Positions 1 to 8,475 of a stretch of DNA of 64,000 nucleotides are shown in pieces; within the stretch, counting starts at the first letter, position 1; every line of letters starts with the position of its first letter. The stretch covers positions 248,001 through 312,000 of the forward strand of contig NZ_JAMBOQ010000002.1 of assembly GCF_023715685.1 (NCBI RefSeq). Direction: 5' to 3'. Source of the stretch: Priestia aryabhattai (GTDB lineage Bacteria; Bacillota; Bacilli; Bacillales; Bacillaceae_H). The notes under the pieces are model-generated. The model had not been told where the DNA came from and did not search any database. It was given only the letters and a program-made list of their open reading frames with translations. The position numbers were made by a program, and so were the translations under genes.

Positions 1-2
1 GC

Positions 3-518
3 CCGTTAACTGTCAACGATGCGCTTGACAGCCTTCGGTTACAAAGTGATAATCGCCACTTCTTTGAACAGTTTTCTATAATTCGAGAGGATTCTTTTTA
101 TACGTTGGAAAGCCAAGTAGAAAAAATTCAGCGTCACGAAGAGAACAGGAAAAACGATCAAGAATACTATTTTGGTCTTTTTCAAAAAGAGAATAATAAG
201 TTGATTGGCACCATTAGTCTTTTTTAAGTGCTGCGCGGATCTTTACAAAACGCATTTATCAGCTATTTTCTAGAGCAGCATCATAATGGAAAAGGGTATG
301 CAACAGAAGCCGTAAAAGCGCTTGTTAGCTATGCGTTTGAAGAGTTACATCTTCACCGCATTGAAGCCGGTGTCATGCCCCGTAATTTGCCTTCTCAGCG
401 CGTACTAGAAAAAGCAGGGTTTCATAGGGAAGGAATTGCTAGAAAAAATGTAAATATTAATGGCATATGGGAAGACCATCAAGTCTTGGCTATCCTTAAC
501 CCCAACGATGAAATATAA
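3..518 (+). pseudogene. GNAT acetyltransferase (RimJ/RimL, YdaF-like), interrupted by an in-frame stop, 5' end outside window
   Basis: One reading frame runs from the window edge to 518 except for a single TAA at 225-227. The part before it ends in LIGTISLF. The part after it carries the GNAT acetyl-CoA loop (HHNGKGYATEAV) and the family C-terminus (RVLEKAGFHREGIARKN). In related Bacillus proteins the interrupted position is, from memory, usually Gln, so CAA to TAA is the simplest explanation. A GTG directly after the stop at 228 could in principle start a 96-residue product, but it would lack the N-terminal half of the fold and has no clear ribosome-binding site. The family acetylates N-terminal amines of proteins or small amines. 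The gene's own start is not in the window. Confidence 0.75.
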
Positions 519-625
519 GAAATAAACGAGTTCTTAAAATTTTGATATACGTTTTCGAATTTAAAATTTATAATGAGAATAAGAGAATAGAACAGTCTAT
601 ATTTAAATAGTAGGTGACCAAGGTA

Positions 626-1762
626 ATGGAAGAGAGGAACATCAATGAAAAAGCCGTTTGGGATGTATTGCAGATGGCTAGCGAAGTAGTCGGAAGCAGG
701 ACGCTGTTTGTAGGGATTTTCGACGAACAATTTTCAGTTATGAAAGCCTTTAATAAAGAAGGGGGAAGTCTTGTAGAAGATGGACTGACCCTGCCGTTAG
801 AACTTGCGGTATGCAACTTAGTCACATGCGATGAACCCCTTGTTATTCCCAATACAAAACGCGATGTCAGAACGTCTAGCTTAGCCATCATTGATGGTGC
901 TAGGGTAGGTTCTTATTTAGGAACACCTATTGTGCTAGAAGACGGGAGAATGTTTGGTACCTTATGTGCGGTCGATCCGGATCCTTATGAGTTTAGCGAA
1001 AGTGAAATCCAAGGATTAAACCGACTGGCTGGTATTTTGTCTCATATTATTTATAAAAATCAAGCGGCTGTTTTGCCGAAAATTGAAGAGAAAATTCTGC
1101 AGCTCGATAAATTAGCGCTCGTAGGACAGCTAGCAGCAGGACTAGCTCATGAGATTCGAAACCCCATGCAGTCGGTGCGGGGCTTTATCCAATTTTTATT
1201 TAATGAAAATGATCAGGCTGAGCCCTTTCAAAAAATTGTTCTTGATGAACTAGATCGTATGAATGAACTCATTAATAACTTCTTGCTTGTAACGCAGCCA
1301 ACAGCTCCTAAAAAAGAAAACGTATCGATTGTAGAAGTTATTCACGATACCGTTGCTTTCTTGAAAAGTGAAGCGGCGCTATACAATGTCGAAATGAACG
1401 TAAGGATAGAAGGAGCCATTCCGCTTGTATCAATCGATCCTGCTCAAATGAGACAAGTGTTTATGAATCTTTTGAAAAACGCCATCGAGGCAATGGAGAA
1501 AAAGAAACGAGGCGAAGTAAATCTGATCATCAAAGAATGGGAAGGTTGGGCTTTTATTGACATTCAAGATACCGGTTCTGGCATTCCGCTATCCATTATT
1601 AATAAAGTAGGAAACCCATTTTTCTCAACAAAAGATGGAAGCGGCATGGGGTTAGGGCTTTCCATTTGTAAAACCATCATCAACGAGCATAACGGTACGC
1701 TTGCGATTGAAAGTAATGAGAACGGGACAGTGGTGACGGTGAAGCTTCCTTTGACACTTTAA
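626..1762 (+). CDS. GAF-domain sensor histidine kinase, soluble
   Basis: About 378 residues. An N-terminal GAF-like sensor (about 10-145) contains the typical MFGTLCAVD motif. It is followed by a dimerisation/phosphoacceptor helix with the H-box GLAHEIRNP (His about 175) and an HATPase domain with N-box (NLLKNAIEAM), DTGSGIP and GMGLGLSICK. No membrane segment is visible, so it should be cytosolic. The H-box resembles sporulation and orphan kinases of bacilli, and no response regulator lies beside it. The ATG at 626 is preferred over the GTG at 614 because an AGGTGA motif precedes it at suitable distance. The ligand is unknown. Confidence 0.8.
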   Translation: MEERNINEKAVWDVLQMASEVVGSRTLFVGIFDEQFSVMKAFNKEGGSLVEDGLTLPLELAVCNLVTCDEPLVIPNTKRDVRTSSLAIIDGARVGSYLGTPIVLEDGRMFGTLCAVDPDPYEFSESEIQGLNRLAGILSHIIYKNQAAVLPKIEEKILQLDKLALVGQLAAGLAHEIRNPMQSVRGFIQFLFNENDQAEPFQKIVLDELDRMNELINNFLLVTQPTAPKKENVSIVEVIHDTVAFLKSEAALYNVEMNVRIEGAIPLVSIDPAQMRQVFMNLLKNAIEAMEKKKRGEVNLIIKEWEGWAFIDIQDTGSGIPLSIINKVGNPFFSTKDGSGMGLGLSICKTIINEHNGTLAIESNENGTVVTVKLPLTL

Positions 1763-1770
1763 GATGAAAC

Positions 1771-1810
1771 AAAAAAGAAAGGAGAGTACGTACTCATCCT
1801 TTCTTTTTTT
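1771..1810 (+). terminator. Rho-independent terminator after the GAF kinase
   Basis: Inverted repeat AAAGAAAGGA / TCCTTTCTTT around a self-complementary GAGTACGTACTC centre, followed by a T-rich run. Confidence 0.8.
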
Positions 1811-1939
1811 CTGAACTTTCACGAAAAGGAATAATATGGTATATTTGAAGAAAAAGGAGATGATTGAACATGAATAGTTTAAGAAAAAAGTAATGACTTA
1901 TTTCATACATAAAAATTAGCGTCAGAAAGGAACAGATAT

Positions 1940-2821
1940 ATGAAAAGTATTCAGTATTCAATCGTTGATGTATTTGCACAAGGAAAATATACGGGAAATC
2001 AGCTCGCTGTTTTTCAAGACGCAGGAACTCTTTCAGATAAAGATATGCAGCAAATTGCTAAAGAAATTAATTTCTCTGAAACGACGTTTATTACGTCGAC
2101 TTCTACAAAAAAAGGAGAATATGACGTGCGGATTTTCACTCCTAATGAAGAGGTGCCATTTGCAGGGCATCCGACACTAGGAACCGCTTATGTTATTCGA
2201 GAGGAATTAGAAGAAAAAGATACAGGGGAGCTTATTCTTCATTATAAAGCAGGCCCTACTCCCGTTACATACGATGAACAAAAAGATGTACTATGGATGA
2301 AACAAAGCCAGCCAACATTTGGGAAAGTGCTAGATAAAAAGCAAGTGGCGGATGTGTTAAACCTTGAGGAAGCTCATATCGATACGCGTTTTCCTGTTCA
2401 AGAAGTATCCACTGGTCTGCCGGTCATCCTTGTCCCTTTGATATCTTTAGAAGTAGCTAAAAAGATAAACGTAGACAAAGAAAAATATTTTAAACTGATA
2501 GAAAATACGGAAGCTAAAGCGATTATGGTATTTTCACCAGAAACCTATCACGAAGATCATCAGTTAAACGTGCGAGATTTTGCTGATTATTACGGCGTGC
2601 CAGAAGATGCAGCAACCGGCAGCGCCAACGGCTGTTTGGCAGCATATTTAGTTAAATACCGTTATTTTAAGCAGCCCGTGATTGACATACGTGTAGAACA
2701 AGGATACGAAATAGGAAGACCGTCTTTACTGCATGTAAAAGCTAGTTATGACGGAGAGAATTTTCATATTAAAGTAGGCGGCAAAGTAGAGATGATTGCG
2801 CGCGGTGAATGGATTTTGTAA
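1940..2821 (+). CDS. PhzF family isomerase-like protein
   Basis: 293 residues, the normal length for PhzF/DapF-fold proteins. It starts with the family pattern YSIVDVFAQGKYTGNQLAVF. It keeps the conserved Glu of NFSETTF (Glu47), the FAGHPTLG loop and the second-half motif EDAATGSANGCLAAYL. PhzF proteins catalyse proton-shift isomerisations like diaminopimelate epimerase, and most bacillary members have no known substrate. AGAAAGGA precedes the ATG. Nothing resembling phenazine genes is nearby, so a phenazine role is not implied. Confidence 0.85.
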   Translation: MKSIQYSIVDVFAQGKYTGNQLAVFQDAGTLSDKDMQQIAKEINFSETTFITSTSTKKGEYDVRIFTPNEEVPFAGHPTLGTAYVIREELEEKDTGELILHYKAGPTPVTYDEQKDVLWMKQSQPTFGKVLDKKQVADVLNLEEAHIDTRFPVQEVSTGLPVILVPLISLEVAKKINVDKEKYFKLIENTEAKAIMVFSPETYHEDHQLNVRDFADYYGVPEDAATGSANGCLAAYLVKYRYFKQPVIDIRVEQGYEIGRPSLLHVKASYDGENFHIKVGGKVEMIARGEWIL

Positions 2822-2827
2822 CAAGCT

Positions 2828-2860
2828 GTTCATCTGCTGTTCACAATAAATCCTTATTCT
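2828..2860 (+). promoter_or_regulatory. HssR-box-like direct repeat and -10 upstream of hssRS
   Basis: GTTCATCTG at 2828-2836 and GTTCACAAT at 2839-2847 form a 9-2-9 direct repeat resembling the known HssR target (GTTCATATT-N2-GTTCATATT in staphylococci and bacilli). TATTCT follows at 2855-2860, 7 nt downstream. The same repeat-to-hexamer spacing recurs before hrtB, which suggests autoregulation by HssR. Seen: repeat and spacing. Inferred: function. Confidence 0.65.
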
Positions 2861-2929
2861 AATAAAAACGCAATATGACTACGATGTTTGGTTACACTAG
2901 TAAACATATAGAAACTGAAAGAATAAATG

Positions 2930-2951
2930 ATGGCGGCCAAAAGGCCGCCAT
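2930..2951 (+). terminator. GC-rich hairpin in the hssR 5' untranslated region
   Basis: ATGGCGGCC and GGCCGCCAT pair perfectly around AAAA. They are followed only by TTTAAAT, so it is a weak terminator at best. It lies downstream of the putative hssR promoter and 33 nt before hssR, so it may act as an attenuator or mRNA-stabilising stem, or it may end phzF transcription. Confidence 0.5.
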
Positions 2952-2984
2952 TTTAAATGGGTGATAAAAGGAGTGGCAGAGGAA

Positions 2985-3659
2985 ATGATTCACATTTTAC
3001 TGGCGAATGACGATGCCCATATGCGGCAATTGGTTCGCCACTATTTGCAGCTTGAAGGCTATATGGTGCATGAAGCAAAAGATGGAGAGGAAGCTTCGGG
3101 TCTGCTTGTTAAGCAGCACATTCATTTAGCGGTTGTCGATATTATGATGCCTCATAAAGACGGATATCAAGTGTGCGAAGAAATACGCAGTTATTATGAT
3201 TTCCCCATTATTTTATTAACAGCAAAAGACCAGCTAGAAGACAAAGAAAAAGGCTTTTTAGCAGGAACAGATGACTATGTGACAAAGCCGTTTGAACCAA
3301 AAGAATTGATTTTTCGAATCAAAGCGCTGCTTCGCCGGTACGAAGTGGTAAATGAAAAAATGCTTGAGCTGAACAACACCTCTATTGACCGAAAAAGCTA
3401 TGAAGTGCATTGCAACGGACAGCTGTTGATTCTTCCAATGAAAGAGTTTGAGCTATTAGCTCAGCTTGCGAGCTATCCAGGAAGAATTTTTACGAGAGAA
3501 GAATTAATTCATCTGATATGGGGAGCGGATTTTAATGGAGATAACCGCACAATCGATGTACACGTAAAAAGGCTGCGCGAACGATTTGAACGTACCGATG
3601 ATTTTGTGATTACGACGGTTCGAGGAGTCGGCTATAAGCTTGAGGTGACAGCAAAATGA
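2985..3659 (+). CDS. hssR: HssR-type haem response regulator (OmpR/PhoB family)
   Basis: 224 residues. The receiver domain has the acidic pair Asp9-Asp10, phosphoacceptor Asp52 in VVDIMMP, the LLTAKD motif and TKPF lysine. A C-terminal winged helix follows (GADFNGDNRTIDVHVKRLRERF). The stretch GTDDYVTKPFEPKELIFRI is characteristic of HssR as recalled from Staphylococcus and B. anthracis. HssR activates the haem exporter hrtBA when HssS senses haem. The ATG at 2985 is preferred over upstream GTG codons at 2961 and 2973 because the domain begins there and AAAGGAG lies 11 nt upstream. It overlaps hssS by 4 nt. Confidence 0.85.
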   Translation: MIHILLANDDAHMRQLVRHYLQLEGYMVHEAKDGEEASGLLVKQHIHLAVVDIMMPHKDGYQVCEEIRSYYDFPIILLTAKDQLEDKEKGFLAGTDDYVTKPFEPKELIFRIKALLRRYEVVNEKMLELNNTSIDRKSYEVHCNGQLLILPMKEFELLAQLASYPGRIFTREELIHLIWGADFNGDNRTIDVHVKRLRERFERTDDFVITTVRGVGYKLEVTAK

Positions 3660-5038
3660 AGACGCTCTATTTGCGAATCGTCCTCACGACGATTGCTGTG
3701 ATGGTATTTAGCAGTCTGTTAGCGTTTATTTTAGCAAACTCCTATTATCAGTACAGCTTAAAACCTTATAACGATCAAAAGCTTACGCGCATGGCAAAAG
3801 ACATTGCCGCCTTTTACGAAAGTAATAGAGACGTGGATCAACAAGCTTATTTACAGCATATCAGTAAATTAGGCTATCAAATGTATGTGGTGGACAGCAG
3901 AGGACATGGGACGTTTTACGGACGGGAATTTAGAAATCAGCGCTTAGAAAAGAGTGCTGTTCAACAAGTACTGGACGGAAAAATGTATCACGGAATTGCA
4001 AACTTTCCTTCACAGGTGTTTGTGACTGGCTTTTTTGATAATGTGTTATCCAATACCATCGGCGTGCCGTTAAAAGGAGAAAGTAATAAGCAGCAAGCGC
4101 TGTTTATTCGACCTGATATTCAGCTGCAGTTCGGGGAAATGCGCATTTTTTTCTCGGTTATTGTACTGCTGATGATTGTATTGAGTATTTTATTTGTGCT
4201 TATTAGCACGCGTTATTTAGTAAAGCCAATCGTCAAGCTAACGGAAGCGACGAAACAAGTGGCAAAAGGAAAATATAGCGTCGAGCTGTACGTGAAGCGC
4301 CGAGACGAAATCGGCGCGCTTGCTGCTCATTTTTCCGAGATGGCTAAAAACTTAGAACAGCTTGAAGAGATGAGGCAAGAATTTGTATCTAATGTGTCAC
4401 ATGAAATTCAGTCTCCGCTGGCGTCCATTCAAGGATTTTCGAAAACGCTCCGTTCTGCACATCTTTCTGATGAACAAAGAAATGAGTATCTGTCTATTAT
4501 TGAAGAAGAAAGCCGGCGCATGTCGTCGCTTAGCAAACAGCTTCTTACGCTTGCTTCACTTGATAAAGAAAGCGAGCATATCGACAAAAGCACGTTTGAT
4601 GTTGCAGCTCAAATCAAGCAAGTGCTGTTTATGACAGAGTGGAGCTGGCGCGAAAAAGAGCTAGCCATTGAAATGGATCTTCCTTCAACGATAATTTCAG
4701 GCGATCAAAAACTGCTTCATCAAGTGTGGACAAATCTTATTACAAACAGCGTAAAGTTCACTGAAGAAGGCGGAACGCTGTCTCTTCGCGTTCATATGGA
4801 AGGCACGTATTGCCACGTAGAATTTCAAGATACGGGAATCGGCATGTCAAAAGAAAGCCTCCCGTATATTTTTAATCGTTTTTATAAAGAAGATAAAGCA
4901 AGAAGTCGGACAGAAGGAAGCAGCGGTCTTGGTTTAGCGATTGTAAAGCAAATTGTCGAGATGCACGGGGGCTCCATTCACGTTGAAAGTGAAAAAGGAA
5001 AAGGCAGCACCTTTCATGTCTATCTTCCGAAAATGTAA
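3656..5038 (+). CDS. hssS: HssS-type haem-sensing histidine kinase
   Basis: 460 residues. A transmembrane segment (about 8-28), an extracytoplasmic sensor, and a second transmembrane segment (about 163-185) are followed by HAMP, HisKA with NVSHEIQSP (His249) and an HATPase with NLITNSVKF and GLGLAIV. The sensor contains KTLYLRI at its start, HGTFYGREF and VTGFFDNVLSNTIGV, all strongly HssS-like. The kinase sits in the membrane and responds to excess haem, phosphorylating HssR. Translation is coupled to hssR through an ATGA overlap. The downstream hrtBA genes support the assignment. Confidence 0.85.
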   Translation: MKTLYLRIVLTTIAVMVFSSLLAFILANSYYQYSLKPYNDQKLTRMAKDIAAFYESNRDVDQQAYLQHISKLGYQMYVVDSRGHGTFYGREFRNQRLEKSAVQQVLDGKMYHGIANFPSQVFVTGFFDNVLSNTIGVPLKGESNKQQALFIRPDIQLQFGEMRIFFSVIVLLMIVLSILFVLISTRYLVKPIVKLTEATKQVAKGKYSVELYVKRRDEIGALAAHFSEMAKNLEQLEEMRQEFVSNVSHEIQSPLASIQGFSKTLRSAHLSDEQRNEYLSIIEEESRRMSSLSKQLLTLASLDKESEHIDKSTFDVAAQIKQVLFMTEWSWREKELAIEMDLPSTIISGDQKLLHQVWTNLITNSVKFTEEGGTLSLRVHMEGTYCHVEFQDTGIGMSKESLPYIFNRFYKEDKARSRTEGSSGLGLAIVKQIVEMHGGSIHVESEKGKGSTFHVYLPKM

Positions 5039-5044
5039 TGAGCT

Positions 5045-5077
5045 GTTCATCTTCCATTCATTTTCTATTTTTATACT
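5045..5077 (+). promoter_or_regulatory. HssR-box-like direct repeat and -10 upstream of hrtB
   Basis: GTTCATCTT at 5045-5053 and ATTCATTTT at 5056-5064, spaced by two bases, resemble the HssR operator. TATACT at 5072-5077 is 7 nt downstream and no good -35 is present, as expected for an activator bound over the -35 region. hrtB starts at 5111. Confidence 0.7.
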
Positions 5078-5110
5078 TTAAATAGAATCAAAAAAGGAGA
5101 TGAAAGAAAG

Positions 5111-6196
5111 ATGTTTTTGGCTTTACGTGAATTGAAACATGCGAAGCTGCGCTATTTACTCATTGGCGTGATTATGGTGTTAATTGTATGGCTTGTGCTT
5201 TTTGTATCAGGCTTAGCAAAGGGCCTCTCCTCTGACAATGCTTCAGCTGTTCAAGAAATGAACGGGAATTACGTTGTGCTTCAAAAAGAAGCGGATCAGC
5301 GCCTGACGCGTTCTGTTTTATCGATAAACAAAACAAAAGACATTCAGCAAATCAGCGGCAAGAAAAAAGCTGAGCCTCTTGGCGTTATGATGACGGCGGT
5401 TATAAATGAAGGAAAAGAGAAAAAAATAGACGCCTCGTTTTTTGCTGTAAGCACAAACGGATTTTTAGCTCCGAAGGTAACAGAAGGTAAGATGATTACA
5501 GACGATTCTAAACATGAAGCCGTGGCGGACTCTTCGCTAAAAGGAGAGGGAGTAAAACTCGGTGATACGATAAAAGATACGGCTTCAGGAAAAAGCTTTA
5601 CGATTGTTGGTTTTACAGAGAATCAGTCGTTTAGTCACGCGCCTGTCATTCATATTAATCTGAACGAGTGGAATACACTTGAAAGCACAGGTGCTTTTAA
5701 TGCAGTGGTATTAAACATGAACGATAAAAAAGCAAATGCTCTTCAAAAAAAGGTAGCTGACATTGACGTGATTAGTAAAAGTGAAGCGTTAAAAGGAATT
5801 CCTGGTTATCAAGAAGAACAGGGCTCGCTGTTAATGATGGTCGCGTTTCTTTTTATCATTGGAGCCTTTGTATTAGCCGTTTTTTTCTATGTGATGACGC
5901 TTCAAAAAATGAATCAGTTTGGCGTGTTGAAAGCTATAGGGGCAAAAACAAGCTATTTAGCGCGAACGATTTTATCTCAAGTGGTTGTCTTAACTTTATG
6001 TAGTCTTGTCATTAGTATTGGGCTGACATACGGAGTAGCTGCAGTATTGCCGAATTCGATGCCGTTTGACTTAGACCTGTCGCTAATCGCAGGCTGTTCG
6101 GCTCTGTTTGTAGCTGTTTCTGTACTGAGTTCATTATTATCGCTGTATCGCGTAGCAAAAGTAGATGCGGTTGAAGCGATTGGGAGGGCTGTTTAA
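5111..6196 (+). CDS. hrtB: HrtB-type haem exporter permease (FtsX/MacB fold)
   Basis: 361 residues, close to staphylococcal HrtB. One N-terminal membrane segment (about 15-35) precedes a long extracytoplasmic region. Three C-terminal helices (about 240-265, 290-315, 325-350) form an FtsX domain ending with the coupling-helix pattern YRVAKVDAVEAIGRA. It pairs with HrtA to remove toxic haem from the membrane. AAAAGGAGATGAAAG precedes the start. Its TAA shares a base with the hrtA ATG. Gene order here is permease then ATPase, with the regulators upstream on the same strand, whereas S. aureus has divergent hrtAB and hssRS. Confidence 0.82.
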   Translation: MFLALRELKHAKLRYLLIGVIMVLIVWLVLFVSGLAKGLSSDNASAVQEMNGNYVVLQKEADQRLTRSVLSINKTKDIQQISGKKKAEPLGVMMTAVINEGKEKKIDASFFAVSTNGFLAPKVTEGKMITDDSKHEAVADSSLKGEGVKLGDTIKDTASGKSFTIVGFTENQSFSHAPVIHINLNEWNTLESTGAFNAVVLNMNDKKANALQKKVADIDVISKSEALKGIPGYQEEQGSLLMMVAFLFIIGAFVLAVFFYVMTLQKMNQFGVLKAIGAKTSYLARTILSQVVVLTLCSLVISIGLTYGVAAVLPNSMPFDLDLSLIAGCSALFVAVSVLSSLLSLYRVAKVDAVEAIGRAV

Positions 6197-6891
6197 TGAG
6201 TGAAGAAAAATTAGTTTTAGAACGTGTTAGCAAGTCTTTTGGAGACGGAGAGAACTCTGTAGTTGTGTTAAATGAAGTATCGCTGTGTGTGAAAGCCGGA
6301 GAGCTTGTGGCTATCGTTGGGCCTTCGGGTTCTGGGAAAAGCACATTTTTATCCATTGCAGGCGCCCTGCTTTCACCGTCTAGAGGGCGTGTGATTATTG
6401 ACGGTAGCGAGATTAATGAAATGTCTTCAGCGCAAATGAACAGCATTCGTCTGAAGAAAATCGGCTTTATCTTTCAATCAGCTAATTTAATCCCATATTT
6501 AACGGTTCGCGATCAGCTGCTTCTTGTAACCGAACTAGAAGGAAATCGAAATAAAGAAGCGAAAAAAAGGGCGGATGATTTGCTCGAAAAACTAGGGCTT
6601 GCTCATCGAAAGCATCACTATCCTGAAAGTCTATCGGGAGGAGAACGCCAGCGGGTAGCCATTGCAAGAGCGTGGATGAACAACCCTGAAATTATCTTCG
6701 CAGACGAGCCGACGGCAAGCTTGGATTCAGAGCGAGGAAGAGCAGTCGTTCAAATGCTCGCTGATGAAGTGAAACTAAGGGGAAAAGCAGCTGTAATGGT
6801 TACACATGACCAAAGAATGCTGGATTTATGTGATCGTGTTGTGTGGATGGAAGATGGAAAATTAGTAGAATCAAATAACGTGAAAGTCTAA
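6196..6891 (+). CDS. hrtA: HrtA-type haem exporter ATPase
   Basis: 231 residues. ABC ATPase with Walker A GPSGSGKST (42-50), Q-loop region FIFQSANLIPYLT, signature LSGGERQRVAIARA, Walker B IIFADEPTASLD and switch His in VTHD. This is the LolD/MacB type of ATPase that partners FtsX-fold permeases. It completes a four-gene haem detoxification locus with hssRS and hrtB. A strong terminator follows directly. Confidence 0.85.
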   Translation: MSEEKLVLERVSKSFGDGENSVVVLNEVSLCVKAGELVAIVGPSGSGKSTFLSIAGALLSPSRGRVIIDGSEINEMSSAQMNSIRLKKIGFIFQSANLIPYLTVRDQLLLVTELEGNRNKEAKKRADDLLEKLGLAHRKHHYPESLSGGERQRVAIARAWMNNPEIIFADEPTASLDSERGRAVVQMLADEVKLRGKAAVMVTHDQRMLDLCDRVVWMEDGKLVESNNVKV

Positions 6892-6893
6892 AA

Positions 6894-6927
6894 AAGTGCT
6901 GCTCTTTACAAGAGCAGCACTTTTTTT
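6894..6927 (+). terminator. Terminator after hrtA
   Basis: AAGTGCTGCTCTT pairs with AAGAGCAGCACTT across a 3-nt loop, followed by seven T residues. Confidence 0.9.
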
Positions 6928-6938
6928 ACGGTATAAAA

Positions 6939-7007
6939 TTAAGCGATGAGGTGTACTTTGCGTTCTTCATTATGTGCATATTTGTCATCTCGGTTTTGCG
7001 CCTCCAT
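6939..7007 (-). CDS. Small 22-residue hydrophilic ORF
   Basis: Reads MEAQNRDDKYAHNEERKVHL then Ile-Ala and a stop. AAAGGAG lies 7-8 nt before the ATG on the minus strand. Highly charged, no signal or membrane segment. It faces hrtA across the terminator. The strong ribosome-binding site is the main support, and the family is not recognised. Confidence 0.5.
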   Translation of the reverse strand: MEAQNRDDKYAHNEERKVHLIA

Positions 7008-7159
7008 ACGTTCACTCCTTTGTTAGTAGATCAGTTAGTTATTCATATTCCATTTCTTTAAAAAGCGTGTAGCGAAAATAAAACAACGCTCTTTAGGAAG
7101 GAAGAAAGTAAGGAACAGGAAATGAAAGAGCAATGAAGAAATAGTAAAAAGGTGATGAA

Positions 7160-7277
7160 ATGATGAAAAAATGGAAAAGGCACTTACTACTCATATTCAG
7201 TATGGTGGATGGATGAAAATCAAAAAAATGTATCTAATGGAGATGCGCTGTACGCGTTTGTGTTGGAAGTGAAATAA
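7160..7277 (+). pseudogene. Possible broken small membrane-peptide gene
   Basis: An ORF behind AAAAGGTGATGAA starts MMKKWKRHLLLIFSM and stops at 7214-7216. Reading on in the +1 frame gives WWMDENQKNVSNGDALYAFV and a stop at 7275-7277, just inside the ribosome-binding site of the next gene. The two parts look like one small protein split by a frameshift. The rest of 6928-7288 holds nothing else clear. Weak support and no recognised family. Confidence 0.3.
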
Positions 7278-7288
7278 GGAGAGAGCAT

Positions 7289-7839
7289 ATGCAAACCCTA
7301 TTATTCTCATTGGACCTATGTGCGCTGGGAAAACGACGGTCGGTGAAAAAGTAGCAGAAAAACTAAATATTCCTCAGTGCTCAATGGATGAAGTGCGTTT
7401 TTCCTATTACCGGGAAATAGGATTCAGCAAAGAAACACAGCAAAACATTCGAGAAGAACAAGGATTTCAAGACATGTACGCCTATTGGAAACCGTTTGAA
7501 GCATATGCCGTTAAAAGAATACTAGAAGAGTACAAACATGCGGTTATTGATTTTGGCGCCGGCCACTCAGTGTACGAAGACAGAAAGTTGTTTCAACAAG
7601 TAGAAAAAACATCAAAACCTTATCCGTCTCTGTTTTTATTGCTTCCGAGTTCTGATAGGGAAGAGTCCATACAGATATTACATCAAAGATTGCAACAAAT
7701 AACGGATGACAAAGATGTCTTTGAACTTAACAAACATTTTGTAACGCATCCATCAAATCACAAATTAGCAAAGCAAACGATATACACAAAGGGAAAGTCG
7801 GCAGATACAGTAGCGGAAGAAATTATTTCATATGTATAA
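7289..7839 (+). pseudogene. P-loop kinase/AAA family ATPase with an apparent frameshift at the start
   Basis: An ATG at 7289 follows AAGGAG by 7-8 nt but its frame is not the gene's frame. The coding frame contains the Walker A GPMCAGKTT, whose first residues lie before the first in-frame ATG (7318). That frame is open back to a TGA at 7270 with no ATG, GTG or TTG before the P-loop. Adding one A to the CAAA run near 7292-7295 would give MQNPIILIGPMCAGKTT, a normal shikimate-kinase-like start. About 183 residues would result. Either a real 1-nt deletion disables translation or the base is a sequence error. The function of the intact family is unknown. Confidence 0.65.
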
Positions 7840-7853
7840 AAGGAGTGAAAGCA

Positions 7854-8243
7854 ATGATTAAAAAAGTCGGTCAAATTATGGTATATGTAAACGACCAAGA
7901 TCAAGCGGTAAAGTTTTGGACAGACAAAATGGGATTTCAAGTTATTTCTGAACAAGATAATGAACAAGGCATGAAGTGGATTGAGCTAGCACCGGTAGCG
8001 GGTGCCGAAACAACAATTATCCTTCATAACAAACAGCTAATAGTAAAAATGCAGCCAGAATTAAATGTTGGGACCCCTTCACTGCTATTTTTTACAGAGA
8101 ATTTGGATGAATTATACAGCAATTTAACTGCTAAAGGCGTAACGGTGGGAGAAATCGTATCTATGCCTTCAGGACGAGTTTTTAACTTTTCAGACAGTGA
8201 AGATAACTATTTTGCAGTTATGGAAAACGCGAATAGTAAATAG
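7854..8243 (+). CDS. VOC/glyoxalase-fold protein
   Basis: 129 residues. Starts with VGQIMVYVNDQDQAVKFWTDKMGF, the standard beta-alpha-beta of vicinal-oxygen-chelate proteins, and ends with SGRVFNFSDSEDNYFAV containing the metal-ligand region. Members act in glyoxalase, dioxygenase or antibiotic-binding reactions, and the substrate here cannot be told. The ATG at 7854 lies 7-8 nt after AAAGGAG. The GTG at 7845 overlaps that site and is rejected. It starts 15 nt after the broken kinase gene, probably in the same transcript. Confidence 0.8.
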   Translation: MIKKVGQIMVYVNDQDQAVKFWTDKMGFQVISEQDNEQGMKWIELAPVAGAETTIILHNKQLIVKMQPELNVGTPSLLFFTENLDELYSNLTAKGVTVGEIVSMPSGRVFNFSDSEDNYFAVMENANSK

Positions 8244-8256
8244 AGAAAAAACAAAG

Positions 8257-8291
8257 AACACCGGAAGAATGTATATTCTTTCGGTGTTTTA
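8257..8291 (+). terminator. Terminator after the VOC gene
   Basis: AACACCGGAAGAAT pairs with ATTCTTTCGGTGTT around GTAT, followed by TT. Confidence 0.75.
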
Positions 8292-8475
8292 ACTGTAAAA
8301 CAGGATGAGTTACTCTTCATTGTCATCTGCTTAATTGTAGTAGCAATAGTATTTTTTATAGATTTACTCCTTTCTTTATTACTCAACATTATGCTTGTAT
8401 ACACGTTTATTAATATTCGTTTTATTTTTCCAGAACGTAATAAGCCATTTTATAAATCAAGGAGTGATAATTCTC

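Noticed and set aside
1870..1893. Seven-codon ORF MNSLRKK behind AAGGAG, before the PhzF-like gene
   Set aside because: Too short to call as a gene, with no structured leader or terminator after it.
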